8,973 nucleotides of DNA from the NCBI GenBank assembly GCA_017612495.1, contig JAGAFQ010000093.1, forward strand, positions 1 through 8,973, given 5' to 3'. The stretch is from Clostridia bacterium. Lineage in GTDB: Bacteria > Bacillota > Clostridia > Oscillospirales > CAG-272. Shown piece by piece: positions 1 to 6,035 of the stretch (position 1 is the first letter of the stretch; every line of letters starts with the position of its first letter). Below the pieces are notes generated by a model. The model had not been told where the DNA came from and did no database searches. It worked only from the letters and a program-made list of their open reading frames with translations. A program made the translations under genes and the position numbers.

Positions 1-427
1 AAAGCGGAAATGTGCCGATCGTGTCATAATATAAAACTGTCTTGCCGTTTGTGAATTTCGCGATTTTGCCGAACTGTGTTTTTTCTTTTGAAAAAGTGAA
101 ATTTTCGTTCGGCGCGGTATTAAAAAGCGTCAAAAAACGGGGCGTGTTTTTGATGGCGATCTCCATATCGCCGTTTTGAAGAAAGTATTCGGAATTTTTG
201 CATACGATCTTCAAGCCACAAAGATTTTCGGGATATGAAAGCGATATTTCAAAATCATCCTTCGACGAATATGAAACGCTGCCGCCGAAATCAAAATCGG
301 AGATTTGCACTTTTATATCGAAATTTTCACGAAATTCCGAAGAGTAATAGTCTTTTTTGCTTGTGCCGCGGCAGGAAAAAAGCGAAAGTGAAAGAAAAGC
401 AACAAAAACGCAAACAAACTTTTTCAT
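1..427 (-). CDS. Putative lipoprotein of unknown function (partial, C-terminus beyond window)
   Basis: This minus-strand frame stays open from an ATG at 427 to the window edge, giving 142 codons. The N-terminus is a lipoprotein signal peptide: MKK, a hydrophobic stretch (residues 4-17) and a lipobox ending in Phe-Ser-Cys with Cys19 as the expected lipidated residue. The mature part starts with a short polar linker (RGTSKKDYYSSE) and continues as alternating polar and hydrophobic residues suggestive of beta strands, e.g. FDIKVQISDFDFGG and FEISLSYPENLCGLKIV. I do not recognise the domain; LolA-like or similar beta-rich lipoprotein folds are possible, but this is only an impression. It starts about 50 bp after the stop of the membrane-protein gene at 478, so the two are probably cotranscribed. 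The ribosome binding site is poor, but the in-frame ATGs just upstream are cut off by a TGA, which supports this start. Expected location: outer face of the cytoplasmic membrane. Confidence 0.72.
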   Translation of the reverse strand, partial: MKKFVCVFVAFLSLSLFSCRGTSKKDYYSSEFRENFDIKVQISDFDFGGSVSYSSKDDFEISLSYPENLCGLKIVCKNSEYFLQNGDMEIAIKNTPRFLTLFNTAPNENFTFSKEKTQFGKIAKFTNGKTVLYYDTIGTFPL

Positions 428-477
428 ACGATCATACCCATAAGGTTTTTTATGATTATATGAAAATTTTATGAGCG

Positions 478-993
478 TTATGAAATAAAGGCGCTCCTTT
501 TCTGCGATTGCAAAAATCTTTTAAGGTCGTTTCCGATATTGAGATAAATAACTCCCTTTTTGTCGTCCTCGCGCCAAGCCAAAAAATCGCACTCGCCGTC
601 GATCTTGCGATTTTTTGAACAGTTATATGAAAACGAGATCTCGCTTTGCAAGTACGGCAGATCGCCGCTTTTGCCGATGTATTCGATGTTTCTTATATTC
701 ACCGTGCAAATCTCGTGCCGATAGGCATTGCCCGTGATTTTTGCAAATCTTATTTCATCGGCAAAGGCACAGTATTCGAATTCTGTCTTTGTTCGGCGCA
801 GAATAAGCGGCAGAGTCAAAAGGACTATGAGCACGCATATCACGAGCGCGATGGGCAGAGAATTGAAAAAGAAATAAAGGACGGCAAAAAGTCCTGAAAG
901 CACAATGAAAAACAAAACGATGACAAGAGAGGAAACAAATCTTGATACGCCGTCTTTTTCTCTTTTTACCACTTGTTCGGTGAATCTGCTCAC
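478..993 (-). CDS. Two-helix membrane protein, DUF6106-like, function unknown
   Basis: Taken from the GTG at 993 this is a 171-residue protein. A short charged head (SRFTEQVVKREKDG) is followed by two adjacent hydrophobic helices (about residues 19-43 and 46-65), an RR-containing positive patch, and a soluble C-terminal half with beta-strand character (TEFEYCAFADEIRFAKI...). This head/two-helix/EYEY-like strand layout resembles the uncharacterised Firmicutes family DUF6106, possibly a PH-like fold; that assignment is from memory and tentative. The frame is open up to a TTG at 1032, but that TTG lies at the predicted transcription start, so a downstream start is more likely: GTG at 1020, or GTG at 993 with a GGAAG 11 nt upstream. 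The 993 start best fits the family-like head. First gene of a minus-strand pair with the lipoprotein gene beginning 50 bp downstream. No function can be assigned. Confidence 0.72.
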   Translation of the reverse strand: MSRFTEQVVKREKDGVSRFVSSLVIVLFFIVLSGLFAVLYFFFNSLPIALVICVLIVLLTLPLILRRTKTEFEYCAFADEIRFAKITGNAYRHEICTVNIRNIEYIGKSGDLPYLQSEISFSYNCSKNRKIDGECDFLAWREDDKKGVIYLNIGNDLKRFLQSQKRSAFIS

Positions 994-1031
994 AAAATCA
1001 TTTTCTTCCGTTTTGATCACCGCCTTTTGCA

Positions 1032-1050
1032 ATATGATATTATATCATAT
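1032..1050. repeat. Perfect 9-bp AT-rich palindrome over a -10 box
   Basis: ATATGATAT (1032-1040), one T, then ATATCATAT (1042-1050) form a perfect dyad that covers the -10 box of the minus-strand promoter. It could be an operator. The low sequence complexity means chance is a real alternative. Confidence 0.45.
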
Positions 1051-1067
1051 ATCGTTAAAAAAATCAA
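1039..1067 (-). promoter_or_regulatory. Promoter of the membrane-protein/lipoprotein unit
   Basis: On the minus strand a -35 box TTGATT (1067-1062) is separated by exactly 17 nt from a -10 box TATAAT (1044-1039). The predicted start of transcription is near 1032, which bears on the start codon choice of the gene downstream. The -10 lies inside a perfect 9-bp palindrome (1032-1050). Confidence 0.68.
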
Positions 1068-1091
1068 ATTTTTACTCCTGACTGAAAAATA

Positions 1092-1120
1092 TTGCAAATC
1101 TTATGAAAGTACTGTATAAT
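1092..1120 (+). promoter_or_regulatory. Promoter of the ACT/UPF0210/carboxypeptidase operon
   Basis: TTGCAA (1092-1097) and a consensus TATAAT (1115-1120) are spaced by 17 nt. The predicted start of transcription is near 1127, leaving a leader of about 38 nt before the ATG at 1165. The spacing and the perfect -10 make this a strong sigma-A-type promoter. Confidence 0.8.
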
Positions 1121-1164
1121 AATTTATTATTATTTGCGGCGTAATTGCCCGAAAGGATGAAAAT

Positions 1165-1434
1165 ATGAAAACCGTTGTCAGCGTTGTCGGAAAAGACAGC
1201 ATGGGCATTGTCGCCCTCGTCAGCACGAAATGTGCCGCGCTCGGCGCAAATATCCTTGATATTTCGCAGAGCATTTTAGACGATTATTTCGCTATGATCA
1301 TGCTCATCAATATGGATAAGTTGAACGTTGAATTCACCGAATTCGTCGATGAAATGGAAGCGCTCGGCAAAACGAACGGACTTGAGATCCACGTAATGCA
1401 CGAAGACTTGTTCAACTCAATGCACAAAATCTGA
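1165..1434 (+). CDS. ACT domain-containing protein, UPF0237 family
   Basis: An 89-residue protein made of a single ACT domain. The start, residues 3-37, carries the family signature: a first strand (VVSVVGKDSMGIVA), the helix STKCAALGANI and then LDISQSI, matching the 'GKD-x-x-GIVA ... NI-DISQ' pattern of UPF0237/ACT_6 proteins; the length is also typical (about 90). ACT domains usually bind small ligands such as amino acids and act by dimerising. No enzyme domain is attached, so it is probably a stand-alone regulatory subunit in the cytoplasm. The ribosome binding site AAAGGA (1152-1157) is 7 nt before the ATG. The UPF0210 gene follows after 14 nt; this gene order is conserved in streptococci and clostridia, so the two products likely act together. 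The ligand is unknown. Confidence 0.93.
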   Translation: MKTVVSVVGKDSMGIVALVSTKCAALGANILDISQSILDDYFAMIMLINMDKLNVEFTEFVDEMEALGKTNGLEIHVMHEDLFNSMHKI

Positions 1435-1448
1435 TTTGGAGAATACAT

Positions 1449-2807
1449 ATGCTCAGCAGAGATGATATTTCAGAAACCATAAATATGATCCGCGAGGAAA
1501 ATCTTGACATACGCACGATCACCATGGGCATATCCTTGCTCGACTGCGCAAGTGAAGATACAACGCGGCTTTGCGATAAGATCTATGATAAGATCACGAC
1601 CACGGCAAAAGACCTTTGCCGTGTCGGATGCGAGATAGAAAAAACATACGGCATACCGATAATCAACAAACGTGTGTCGGTAACGCCAATATCGATAGTG
1701 TCACAAAACAGAGACTCAGGCGATATGGTGAAGATCGCAAAAACGCTCGACAGAGCGGCAGATACCTTGGGCATCAACTTTATCGGCGGATATTCCGCTC
1801 TTGTCCACAAGGCTATGACGAATGCCGACAAAGCGCTTATAGACAGCATTCCCGAAGCACTTGCCTCGACATCGTCGGTGTGCTCGAGTGTCAACGTTGC
1901 CACGTCGAAAACGGGCATCAATATGGATGCGGTAAGACTTATGGGCACGGTGATAAAAAAAGCGGCATATCTCACGAAAGATACCGATTCATCGGCTTGT
2001 TCAAAGCTTGTCGTATTTGCGAACGCACCTGAAGACAACCCCTTTATGGCAGGCGCATTTCACGGCGTCGGAGAGGGCGAGAGCGTTATCAACGTAGGCG
2101 TTTCGGGCCCAGGCGTTATGGCGCGCGCAATAGAAAAGGCGGGCAAATGCGATTTCGGCGAGCTTGCCGACGTAATAAAGAAAACCTCGTTCAAGATCAC
2201 CCGTATGGGTCAGCTTGTCGCAAAGGAAGCGTCGAAGCGTCTCGGAGTGCCGTTCGGCATTGTCGATCTCTCTTTGGCGCCCACCCCCGCTGTCGGCGAT
2301 TCGGTCGCATTGGTGCTTGAAAATATGGGACTTGAAATGTGCGGAACTCACGGCACTACCGCCGCTTTGGCAATGCTCAACGATGCCGTTAAAAAGGGCG
2401 GCATCATGGCATCATCTTACGTCGGCGGACTTTCGGGCGCATTCATACCCGTATCTGAAGATGCCGGCATGATAGCCGCCGCGGAAAGCGGAGCGCTGAC
2501 TGTTGAAAAGCTTGAAGCGATGACGGCGGTATGCTCGGTAGGTCTTGATATGATAGCCGTTCCGGGCGATGTCAGCGAAGAAACGATCTGCGGCATCATC
2601 GCAGACGAGATCGCCATCGGCGTTATAAACAATAAAACCACCGCCGTGCGCGTAATTCCCGCATACGGCAAGAAAGAGGGCGACTACGTCGATTTCGGCG
2701 GACTTTTGGGCAGAGCGCCGATAATGGCTCTCAACTCACGCTCCTGCGCCGATTTCGTCAACAGAGGCGGAAGGATCCCGGCGCCCGTTCACAGCTTCAA
2801 AAACTGA
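1449..2807 (+). CDS. PFL family protein, UPF0210 (DUF711)
   Basis: A 452-residue cytoplasmic protein, the full usual length for UPF0210. Recognisable family blocks are the head MLSRDDISETINMIREENLDIRTITMGISL in the first 30 residues, NKRVSVTPI (about 73-81), FIGGYSALVHK (111-121), the glycine-rich GAFHGVGEGESVINVGVSGPGV (202-223), GIVDLSLAPTPAVGDSVA (270-287) and the end GGLLGRAPIMALN...RIPAP. Structures of this family show a barrel related to pyruvate formate-lyase/glycyl radical enzymes, hence the 'PFL family' name. I see no C-terminal glycyl-radical motif (RVxGY-type), so there is no evidence for radical chemistry; the activity is unknown. GGAG at 1438-1441 sits 7 nt before the ATG, and the gap to the upstream ACT gene is 14 nt. 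It is followed 13 nt later by a carboxypeptidase gene, forming one operon. The family is certain, the function is not. Confidence 0.95.
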   Translation: MLSRDDISETINMIREENLDIRTITMGISLLDCASEDTTRLCDKIYDKITTTAKDLCRVGCEIEKTYGIPIINKRVSVTPISIVSQNRDSGDMVKIAKTLDRAADTLGINFIGGYSALVHKAMTNADKALIDSIPEALASTSSVCSSVNVATSKTGINMDAVRLMGTVIKKAAYLTKDTDSSACSKLVVFANAPEDNPFMAGAFHGVGEGESVINVGVSGPGVMARAIEKAGKCDFGELADVIKKTSFKITRMGQLVAKEASKRLGVPFGIVDLSLAPTPAVGDSVALVLENMGLEMCGTHGTTAALAMLNDAVKKGGIMASSYVGGLSGAFIPVSEDAGMIAAAESGALTVEKLEAMTAVCSVGLDMIAVPGDVSEETICGIIADEIAIGVINNKTTAVRVIPAYGKKEGDYVDFGGLLGRAPIMALNSRSCADFVNRGGRIPAPVHSFKN

Positions 2808-2820
2808 TTTTGAGGGAAAT

Positions 2821-3870
2821 ATGCAAAACGATTATAAACAGGCTCCGCGGCGCGCATCTCCTAATGCGCGCGCCGCAGCCGCGCTTGCAAAAATCAAAGC
2901 GCAAAACAAAAGAAGAAAGCGCAACAGCATCATTGCCGGCGTTATATTCGGCGCGATAGTCATAATAACGCTTTGTGCCGTTTTGCTTGCTCCGCGCTCG
3001 TCTTCTGCCACCGAAAGCATCGGAATTTCCGAAAAAACGGCGAATTCCGCGACCGTGCAAACGATCTCTGCCGACGAATACACCGACAGAATAAGCGACG
3101 GATATTACAGCAATAATATTTTGCTTGTCGATCTCACCAACAAAAAAATACTTGCCGAAAAGGACGGCGCGAAGATCGCGTATCCCGCCTCTTTAACAAA
3201 AATAATGACGCTGATCGTCGCCCTCGAAAACTGCGGCGATTATGAGGCGACTTTTTCGCTCGACCGCGATATGGCTGACTATTTGTTCATTGAAAATGCG
3301 TCCGTCGTCGGATATTCGGTGGGAGAAAAAATGAATTTCGACGATATGCTCTACGGCACGATGCTTGCTTCGGGTGCCGATACGGCTCTGGGACTTGCGA
3401 ATACCGTTGCCGGCAGTGAAGAAAACTTTGTTGCCTTGATGAATCTCGAATGTGAAAAATTGGGACTGTCAAACACGCATTTTTCAAACGTGACGGGACT
3501 TCACGACAAAGACCACTACACGACCGCCTACGATATGGCGCACCTTTTGGAATATGCGCTCAAAAACGAAAAGTTTTATCAGATATTCACCACCACGCAA
3601 TATACGACCTCAAAAACGAAAGAGCATCCCGACGGTATGAGAATAAATGCCACATGGGCAATATCATACAATAAGGCAAATCTTGACAGAGGCTACGTTG
3701 TCGGCGCAAAGACGGGCTTTACCGACGAGGCGGCGCAGTGTCTTGCGAGCGTTGCAAAGAAAGACGGCAACACCTATGTGCTTATCACTCTCGGCGCAGG
3801 CGGAGGATATCGCGATCAGATGTATCACGTACTTGATACCGCAAAAATTTACGATACGTATCTTCAATAA
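2821..3870 (+). CDS. Serine-type D-Ala-D-Ala carboxypeptidase (peptidase S11), membrane-anchored
   Basis: A 349-residue penicillin-binding-protein-like enzyme expected to remove the terminal D-Ala from peptidoglycan stem peptides outside the cell. The active-site SxxK is in YPASLTKIMT (Ser124, Lys127) and the KTG triad in VVGAKTGFTDEA (297-299). The second motif, normally SxN, reads SGAD (184-187), with Ala186 where Asn is usual. Residues 1-35 are basic and Ala-rich (RRKRN at 31-35), followed by one helix at about 36-57 (SIIAGVIFGAIVIITLCAVLL) and no clear signal-peptidase site, so it looks like an N-terminally anchored type II protein. The chain ends soon after the catalytic domain; the C-terminal beta domain and amphipathic anchor of DacA/DacF enzymes are absent. 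GAGGG at 2812-2816 precedes the ATG, 13 nt after the UPF0210 stop. Last gene of the operon, followed at once by a terminator. VanY-type enzymes are unrelated in motif. Confidence 0.92.
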   Translation: MQNDYKQAPRRASPNARAAAALAKIKAQNKRRKRNSIIAGVIFGAIVIITLCAVLLAPRSSSATESIGISEKTANSATVQTISADEYTDRISDGYYSNNILLVDLTNKKILAEKDGAKIAYPASLTKIMTLIVALENCGDYEATFSLDRDMADYLFIENASVVGYSVGEKMNFDDMLYGTMLASGADTALGLANTVAGSEENFVALMNLECEKLGLSNTHFSNVTGLHDKDHYTTAYDMAHLLEYALKNEKFYQIFTTTQYTTSKTKEHPDGMRINATWAISYNKANLDRGYVVGAKTGFTDEAAQCLASVAKKDGNTYVLITLGAGGGYRDQMYHVLDTAKIYDTYLQ

Positions 3871-3898
3871 AAAAACACGGCTTTGCCGTGTTTTTTTA
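3871..3898. terminator. Bidirectional intrinsic terminator
   Basis: An 11-bp stem with a TTT loop: AAAAACACGGC (3871-3881) pairs with GCCGTGTTTTT (3885-3895), followed by more T on the plus strand. The left arm's A run supplies the U tract on the minus strand, so it can end both the plus operon (stop at 3870) and the convergent transporter gene (stop at 3896-3898). Confidence 0.9.
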
Positions 3899-4411
3899 TT
3901 GATCGAAAAATCTTTTTAGTACGTCATATCGATTTATGACCTTGTATAAGATCACCGCCACCACCGAGCAAACGAGTGCCTGGACTGCGTTGTGCGGCAC
4001 CGAATCGAGAGCTGCCGCAAGCGCTTTGCCCAAAAGCAAAACGGAATATCCGAAATATCCTATGATCATTACCGCTTCGGCAGCTGCCGCCGAAACGATC
4101 GCGGATACGGATTTATTCTTTGATCTTCTCATCATCAAAAAGGCGATAAGCGCCATTGTGCCCTTGATAACGAGCGTTCCCGGAGCATAATATGCGCATC
4201 CCAAAAGAACGTCTGCAAGAGCGGAGCCGAGAGATGCGCAGAATACGCAAAAGCCGCTCGGCAAGAGCCATGAGATAAGCAAAACGGCAATGTCGCCGAG
4301 ATTTGCAAAGCCTCCCGTGGGCGAGGGGATGCCGCGAAAGAGCGTCGCTATGCAGCAAAAGGCTGTCAGCATCGCGTATATGACTATGTGTTTGGTTTTT
4401 TTATCGTTCAT
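3896..4411 (-). CDS. ECF transporter S component (PF07155-like), probable vitamin B6-type substrate
   Basis: A 171-residue, very hydrophobic protein with about six predicted membrane helices (roughly 8-26, 38-53, 55-72, 75-95, 102-136 broken, 143-160). The pattern GGFANLGDIAVLL (33-45), GSALADVLLGCAYYAPGTLVIKG (62-84) and HNAVQALVCSVVAVILYKVI (140-159) is that of the ECF-type substrate-binding S components related to RibU/HmpT-like proteins (PF07155). Such proteins bind a vitamin with high affinity and share the EcfA/A'/T energising module encoded elsewhere; none is present here. The ATG at 4411 is chosen because AAGG lies 8 nt upstream; the frame stays open to 4495, but the promoter lies within that extension. 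The substrate is not readable from the sequence. The divergent MocR/PdxR-type gene suggests pyridoxine or pyridoxal. Alternatives are hydroxymethylpyrimidine, pantothenate or a queuosine precursor. Confidence 0.88.
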   Translation of the reverse strand: MNDKKTKHIVIYAMLTAFCCIATLFRGIPSPTGGFANLGDIAVLLISWLLPSGFCVFCASLGSALADVLLGCAYYAPGTLVIKGTMALIAFLMMRRSKNKSVSAIVSAAAAEAVMIIGYFGYSVLLLGKALAAALDSVPHNAVQALVCSVVAVILYKVINRYDVLKRFFDQ

Positions 4412-4459
4412 ATTTTGCGCCTTCATAAAAGCTTTTGCTTGTAAAATTTCACATAATAG

Positions 4460-4488
4460 AGTATAATTGAATTGTGGCATTAAAACAA
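4460..4488 (-). promoter_or_regulatory. Promoter of the ECF S component gene
   Basis: Minus strand TTGTTT (4488-4483), 17-nt spacer, TATACT (4465-4460). The predicted start is near 4453, giving a leader of about 40 nt. The spacer contains one arm (4475-4482) of the 8-bp inverted repeat, a good position for repression. Confidence 0.65.
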
Positions 4489-4518
4489 TTACCAAAATTA
4501 TAATAAAAAATAATGCCA
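4475..4518. promoter_or_regulatory. Candidate MocR/PdxR operator: 8-bp inverted repeat
   Basis: TGGCATTA at 4475-4482 is repeated in perfect inverted form as TAATGCCA at 4511-4518; the arms are 36 bp apart start to start. One arm lies between the -35 and -10 of the transporter promoter and on the weak -35 of the regulator promoter; the other lies at the regulator's predicted transcription start. A second small dyad, AATTGT-N9-ACAATT (4470-4490), overlaps the first arm. Widely spaced repeats are typical of dimeric MocR regulators. Binding itself is inferred. Confidence 0.5.
4499..4504 (+). promoter_or_regulatory. -10 box of the MocR-type regulator gene (weak -35)
   Basis: A consensus TATAAT lies 24 bp before the chosen ATG at 4528. 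No good -35 is seen at 17 nt (GGCATT, 4476-4481), so the promoter is probably weak or regulated. Initiation near 4511 would leave the first in-frame ATG (4513) practically at the transcript end, favouring the ATG at 4528. Confidence 0.55.
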
Positions 4519-4527
4519 GAGGTAAAT

Positions 4528-5928
4528 ATGCTGACGTATGATCTCGAAAAGGAAAAGGGAAGATTTCTCTATGAAAAACTCTATTCTGCGATAAAGCGGG
4601 ATATTATCGCAAGAAAAATAAGATCGGGTGAAAGACTGCCGTCAAAAAGAGCGCTTTCGGAGCATCTTCACATCTCAAAGGTCACGGTCGAGAGCGCCTA
4701 TGCGCGCCTTTGCGACGAGGGCATTTGTCGCGCCGAGACCAAAAGGGGATATTTCGTTTCAAACGCTTTGCCGCCCGTTGCAACGTCATCATTTGACGAT
4801 GTCGAAGCGGATGTCGGCGACAGATCGGGCAAAAGAGAAAAATATGAGATCGACTTTTGCTCAAACGCGATAAGCTCCGCTCAGTTCCCGTTTTCGGTCT
4901 GGTCGCATCTTATGCGTTCGGTGATACTCGATTACGGCTGTGAGCTTTTGGCGTCGTCCGATAAGACGGGTGCGCTCATACTTAAAAGGGCGATCTGCGA
5001 ATATCTTCTCAAAACGAGGGGCATGAACGTTTTGCCGGAGCAGATAATCATCGGAGCGGGAAGCGAATATCTTTACGGTCTGCTCTCGTCTCTTTTGCCG
5101 ACGGGTGCCGTTATAGGAGTCGAAGACCCCGGCTACGGCGCCATATCGAAAAGCTATGAGCTTTCGGGCAAGAGAGTAAAATATATTCCGCTTGACGGCG
5201 AGGGCATATCCGTTTTTGATCTATATGCGTCGGGCGCCGACGTTTTGCACATTTCACCGGGGCATCATTTCCCCAGCGGAAAGATCACGTCATCTCATCG
5301 GCGCGAGGAGATAGGCAAGTGGCTTTGCAAAGACAAAAAAAGGCTCATCATCGAAGACGAATACGACACCGAGTTCCGTCAGAACGGAGCATATCAAATG
5401 CCGCTTGCAACAATATTTCCGCAAAGGGTGATATATCTGAACACCTTTTCAAAGACCATATCTCCGTCGCTTCGCATAGCGTATATGGTACTGCCGCAGG
5501 ACTATCTTAAAAAATACAATGAGAAGATGGGCTTTTTATCCTGCACCGTGCCGGCTTTTGAGCAATATACCCTTGCAAAATTCATTGAGGGCGGATATTT
5601 TGAAAGACATATAGGGCGCCGCCGCCGAGAGCTTGCCTTGATAAGAGAACTTGTCATGAATGCGATAAGCACATACTTTCCGCCAAAAAAATACCGCATC
5701 GAAGAGGAGAATGCGGGAACGCATTTTCTCTTGTGCATCGAATGTGCCGATGAAGACGGAATAAGAAAAAATCTTGAGCGCGCGGGTGTTCATATTCTGT
5801 TTGAAAGCGACTATACGGTTGAATGTGAAAAGTCGCGCGGCAAGCTTATCATGAACTATACGGGGCTTGACAAAAACGAAGTGGACTTTGCGATAAAAGC
5901 GCTCTCTTCTGCGATTTTTGAAAAATGA
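4528..5928 (+). CDS. MocR/PdxR-family transcriptional regulator (GntR wHTH fused to class I aminotransferase-like domain)
   Basis: A 466-residue protein from the ATG at 4528, chosen because AGAGG lies directly before it; five more residues are possible from 4513. In 4513-based numbering, residues 14-84 are a GntR-type winged helix (LYEKLYSAIKRDIIARKIRSGERLPSKRALSEHL...VTVESAYARL), followed by a linker to about 110 and a fold-type I aminotransferase domain (about 111-465). PLP-site residues are present: IIEDEYDTEFR with Asp282 and Tyr284, and FSKTISPSLRIAY with Lys314 as the Schiff-base lysine and Arg321. A later conserved-type block is NAGTHFLL (400-407). Such proteins use PLP or a PLP-amino acid adduct as effector; PdxR members control vitamin B6 synthesis or uptake, others GABA or taurine genes. 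It diverges from an ECF S component gene, its likely target, and probably represses itself. No pdxS/pdxT is in the window. Family firm, effector inferred. Confidence 0.93.
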   Translation: MLTYDLEKEKGRFLYEKLYSAIKRDIIARKIRSGERLPSKRALSEHLHISKVTVESAYARLCDEGICRAETKRGYFVSNALPPVATSSFDDVEADVGDRSGKREKYEIDFCSNAISSAQFPFSVWSHLMRSVILDYGCELLASSDKTGALILKRAICEYLLKTRGMNVLPEQIIIGAGSEYLYGLLSSLLPTGAVIGVEDPGYGAISKSYELSGKRVKYIPLDGEGISVFDLYASGADVLHISPGHHFPSGKITSSHRREEIGKWLCKDKKRLIIEDEYDTEFRQNGAYQMPLATIFPQRVIYLNTFSKTISPSLRIAYMVLPQDYLKKYNEKMGFLSCTVPAFEQYTLAKFIEGGYFERHIGRRRRELALIRELVMNAISTYFPPKKYRIEEENAGTHFLLCIECADEDGIRKNLERAGVHILFESDYTVECEKSRGKLIMNYTGLDKNEVDFAIKALSSAIFEK

Positions 5929-6000
5929 GCCGCAAGATGCGCCGCCTTTTCTCAAAAAATCCTATGCCCCATAAAATAATCGACAAAGCCGTCTTTTGTG
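5929..6000. other. Short intergenic region after the regulator gene
   Basis: No gene is seen here. No convincing intrinsic terminator with a U tract follows the regulator stop at 5926-5928. The long inverted repeat beginning at 5983 is the only strong hairpin available, and its 3' side lacks a proper plus-strand U run. Confidence 0.5.
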
Positions 6001-6021
6001 TTGACAAAAGTGCGGCTTTGT
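5983..6021. repeat. Long inverted repeat over the valS -35 region
   Basis: ACAAAGCCG (5983-5991) pairs with CGGCTTTGT (6013-6021), and inside it CTTTTGT (5993-5999) pairs with ACAAAAG (6004-6010). Sixteen Watson-Crick pairs close a 4-nt centre (GTTG, 6000-6003) with only a 1x2 nt interruption. The right arm contains most of the TTGACA -35 box and much of the spacer of the valS promoter. It may be an operator, or a remnant or weak terminator of the upstream gene. Confidence 0.75.
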
Positions 6022-6029
6022 GCTATATT
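6001..6029 (+). promoter_or_regulatory. Promoter of valS
   Basis: A consensus -35 TTGACA (6001-6006), a 17-nt spacer and -10 TATATT (6024-6029). Predicted start of transcription is about 6036, so the transcript begins just before the T-box stem I. Confidence 0.88.
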
Positions 6030-6035
6030 ATGCGT

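Noticed and set aside
235..474. Plus-strand frame of 79 codons
   Set aside because: It is antisense to the lipoprotein gene, whose signal peptide and lipobox are convincing. The plus translation is a Lys/Arg/Asn-rich shadow.
1583..2351. Open frames on both strands inside the UPF0210 gene
   Set aside because: The UPF0210 frame has clear family motifs over its full length. The overlapping frames show low-complexity Ser/Arg/His-rich translations and no ribosome binding sites.
4412..4495. N-terminal extension of the ECF S component to an ATG at 4495
   Set aside because: The extension crosses the predicted promoter (-10 at 4465-4460), is unlike the start of S components, and has no ribosome binding site. 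The ATG at 4411 has AAGG 8 nt upstream.
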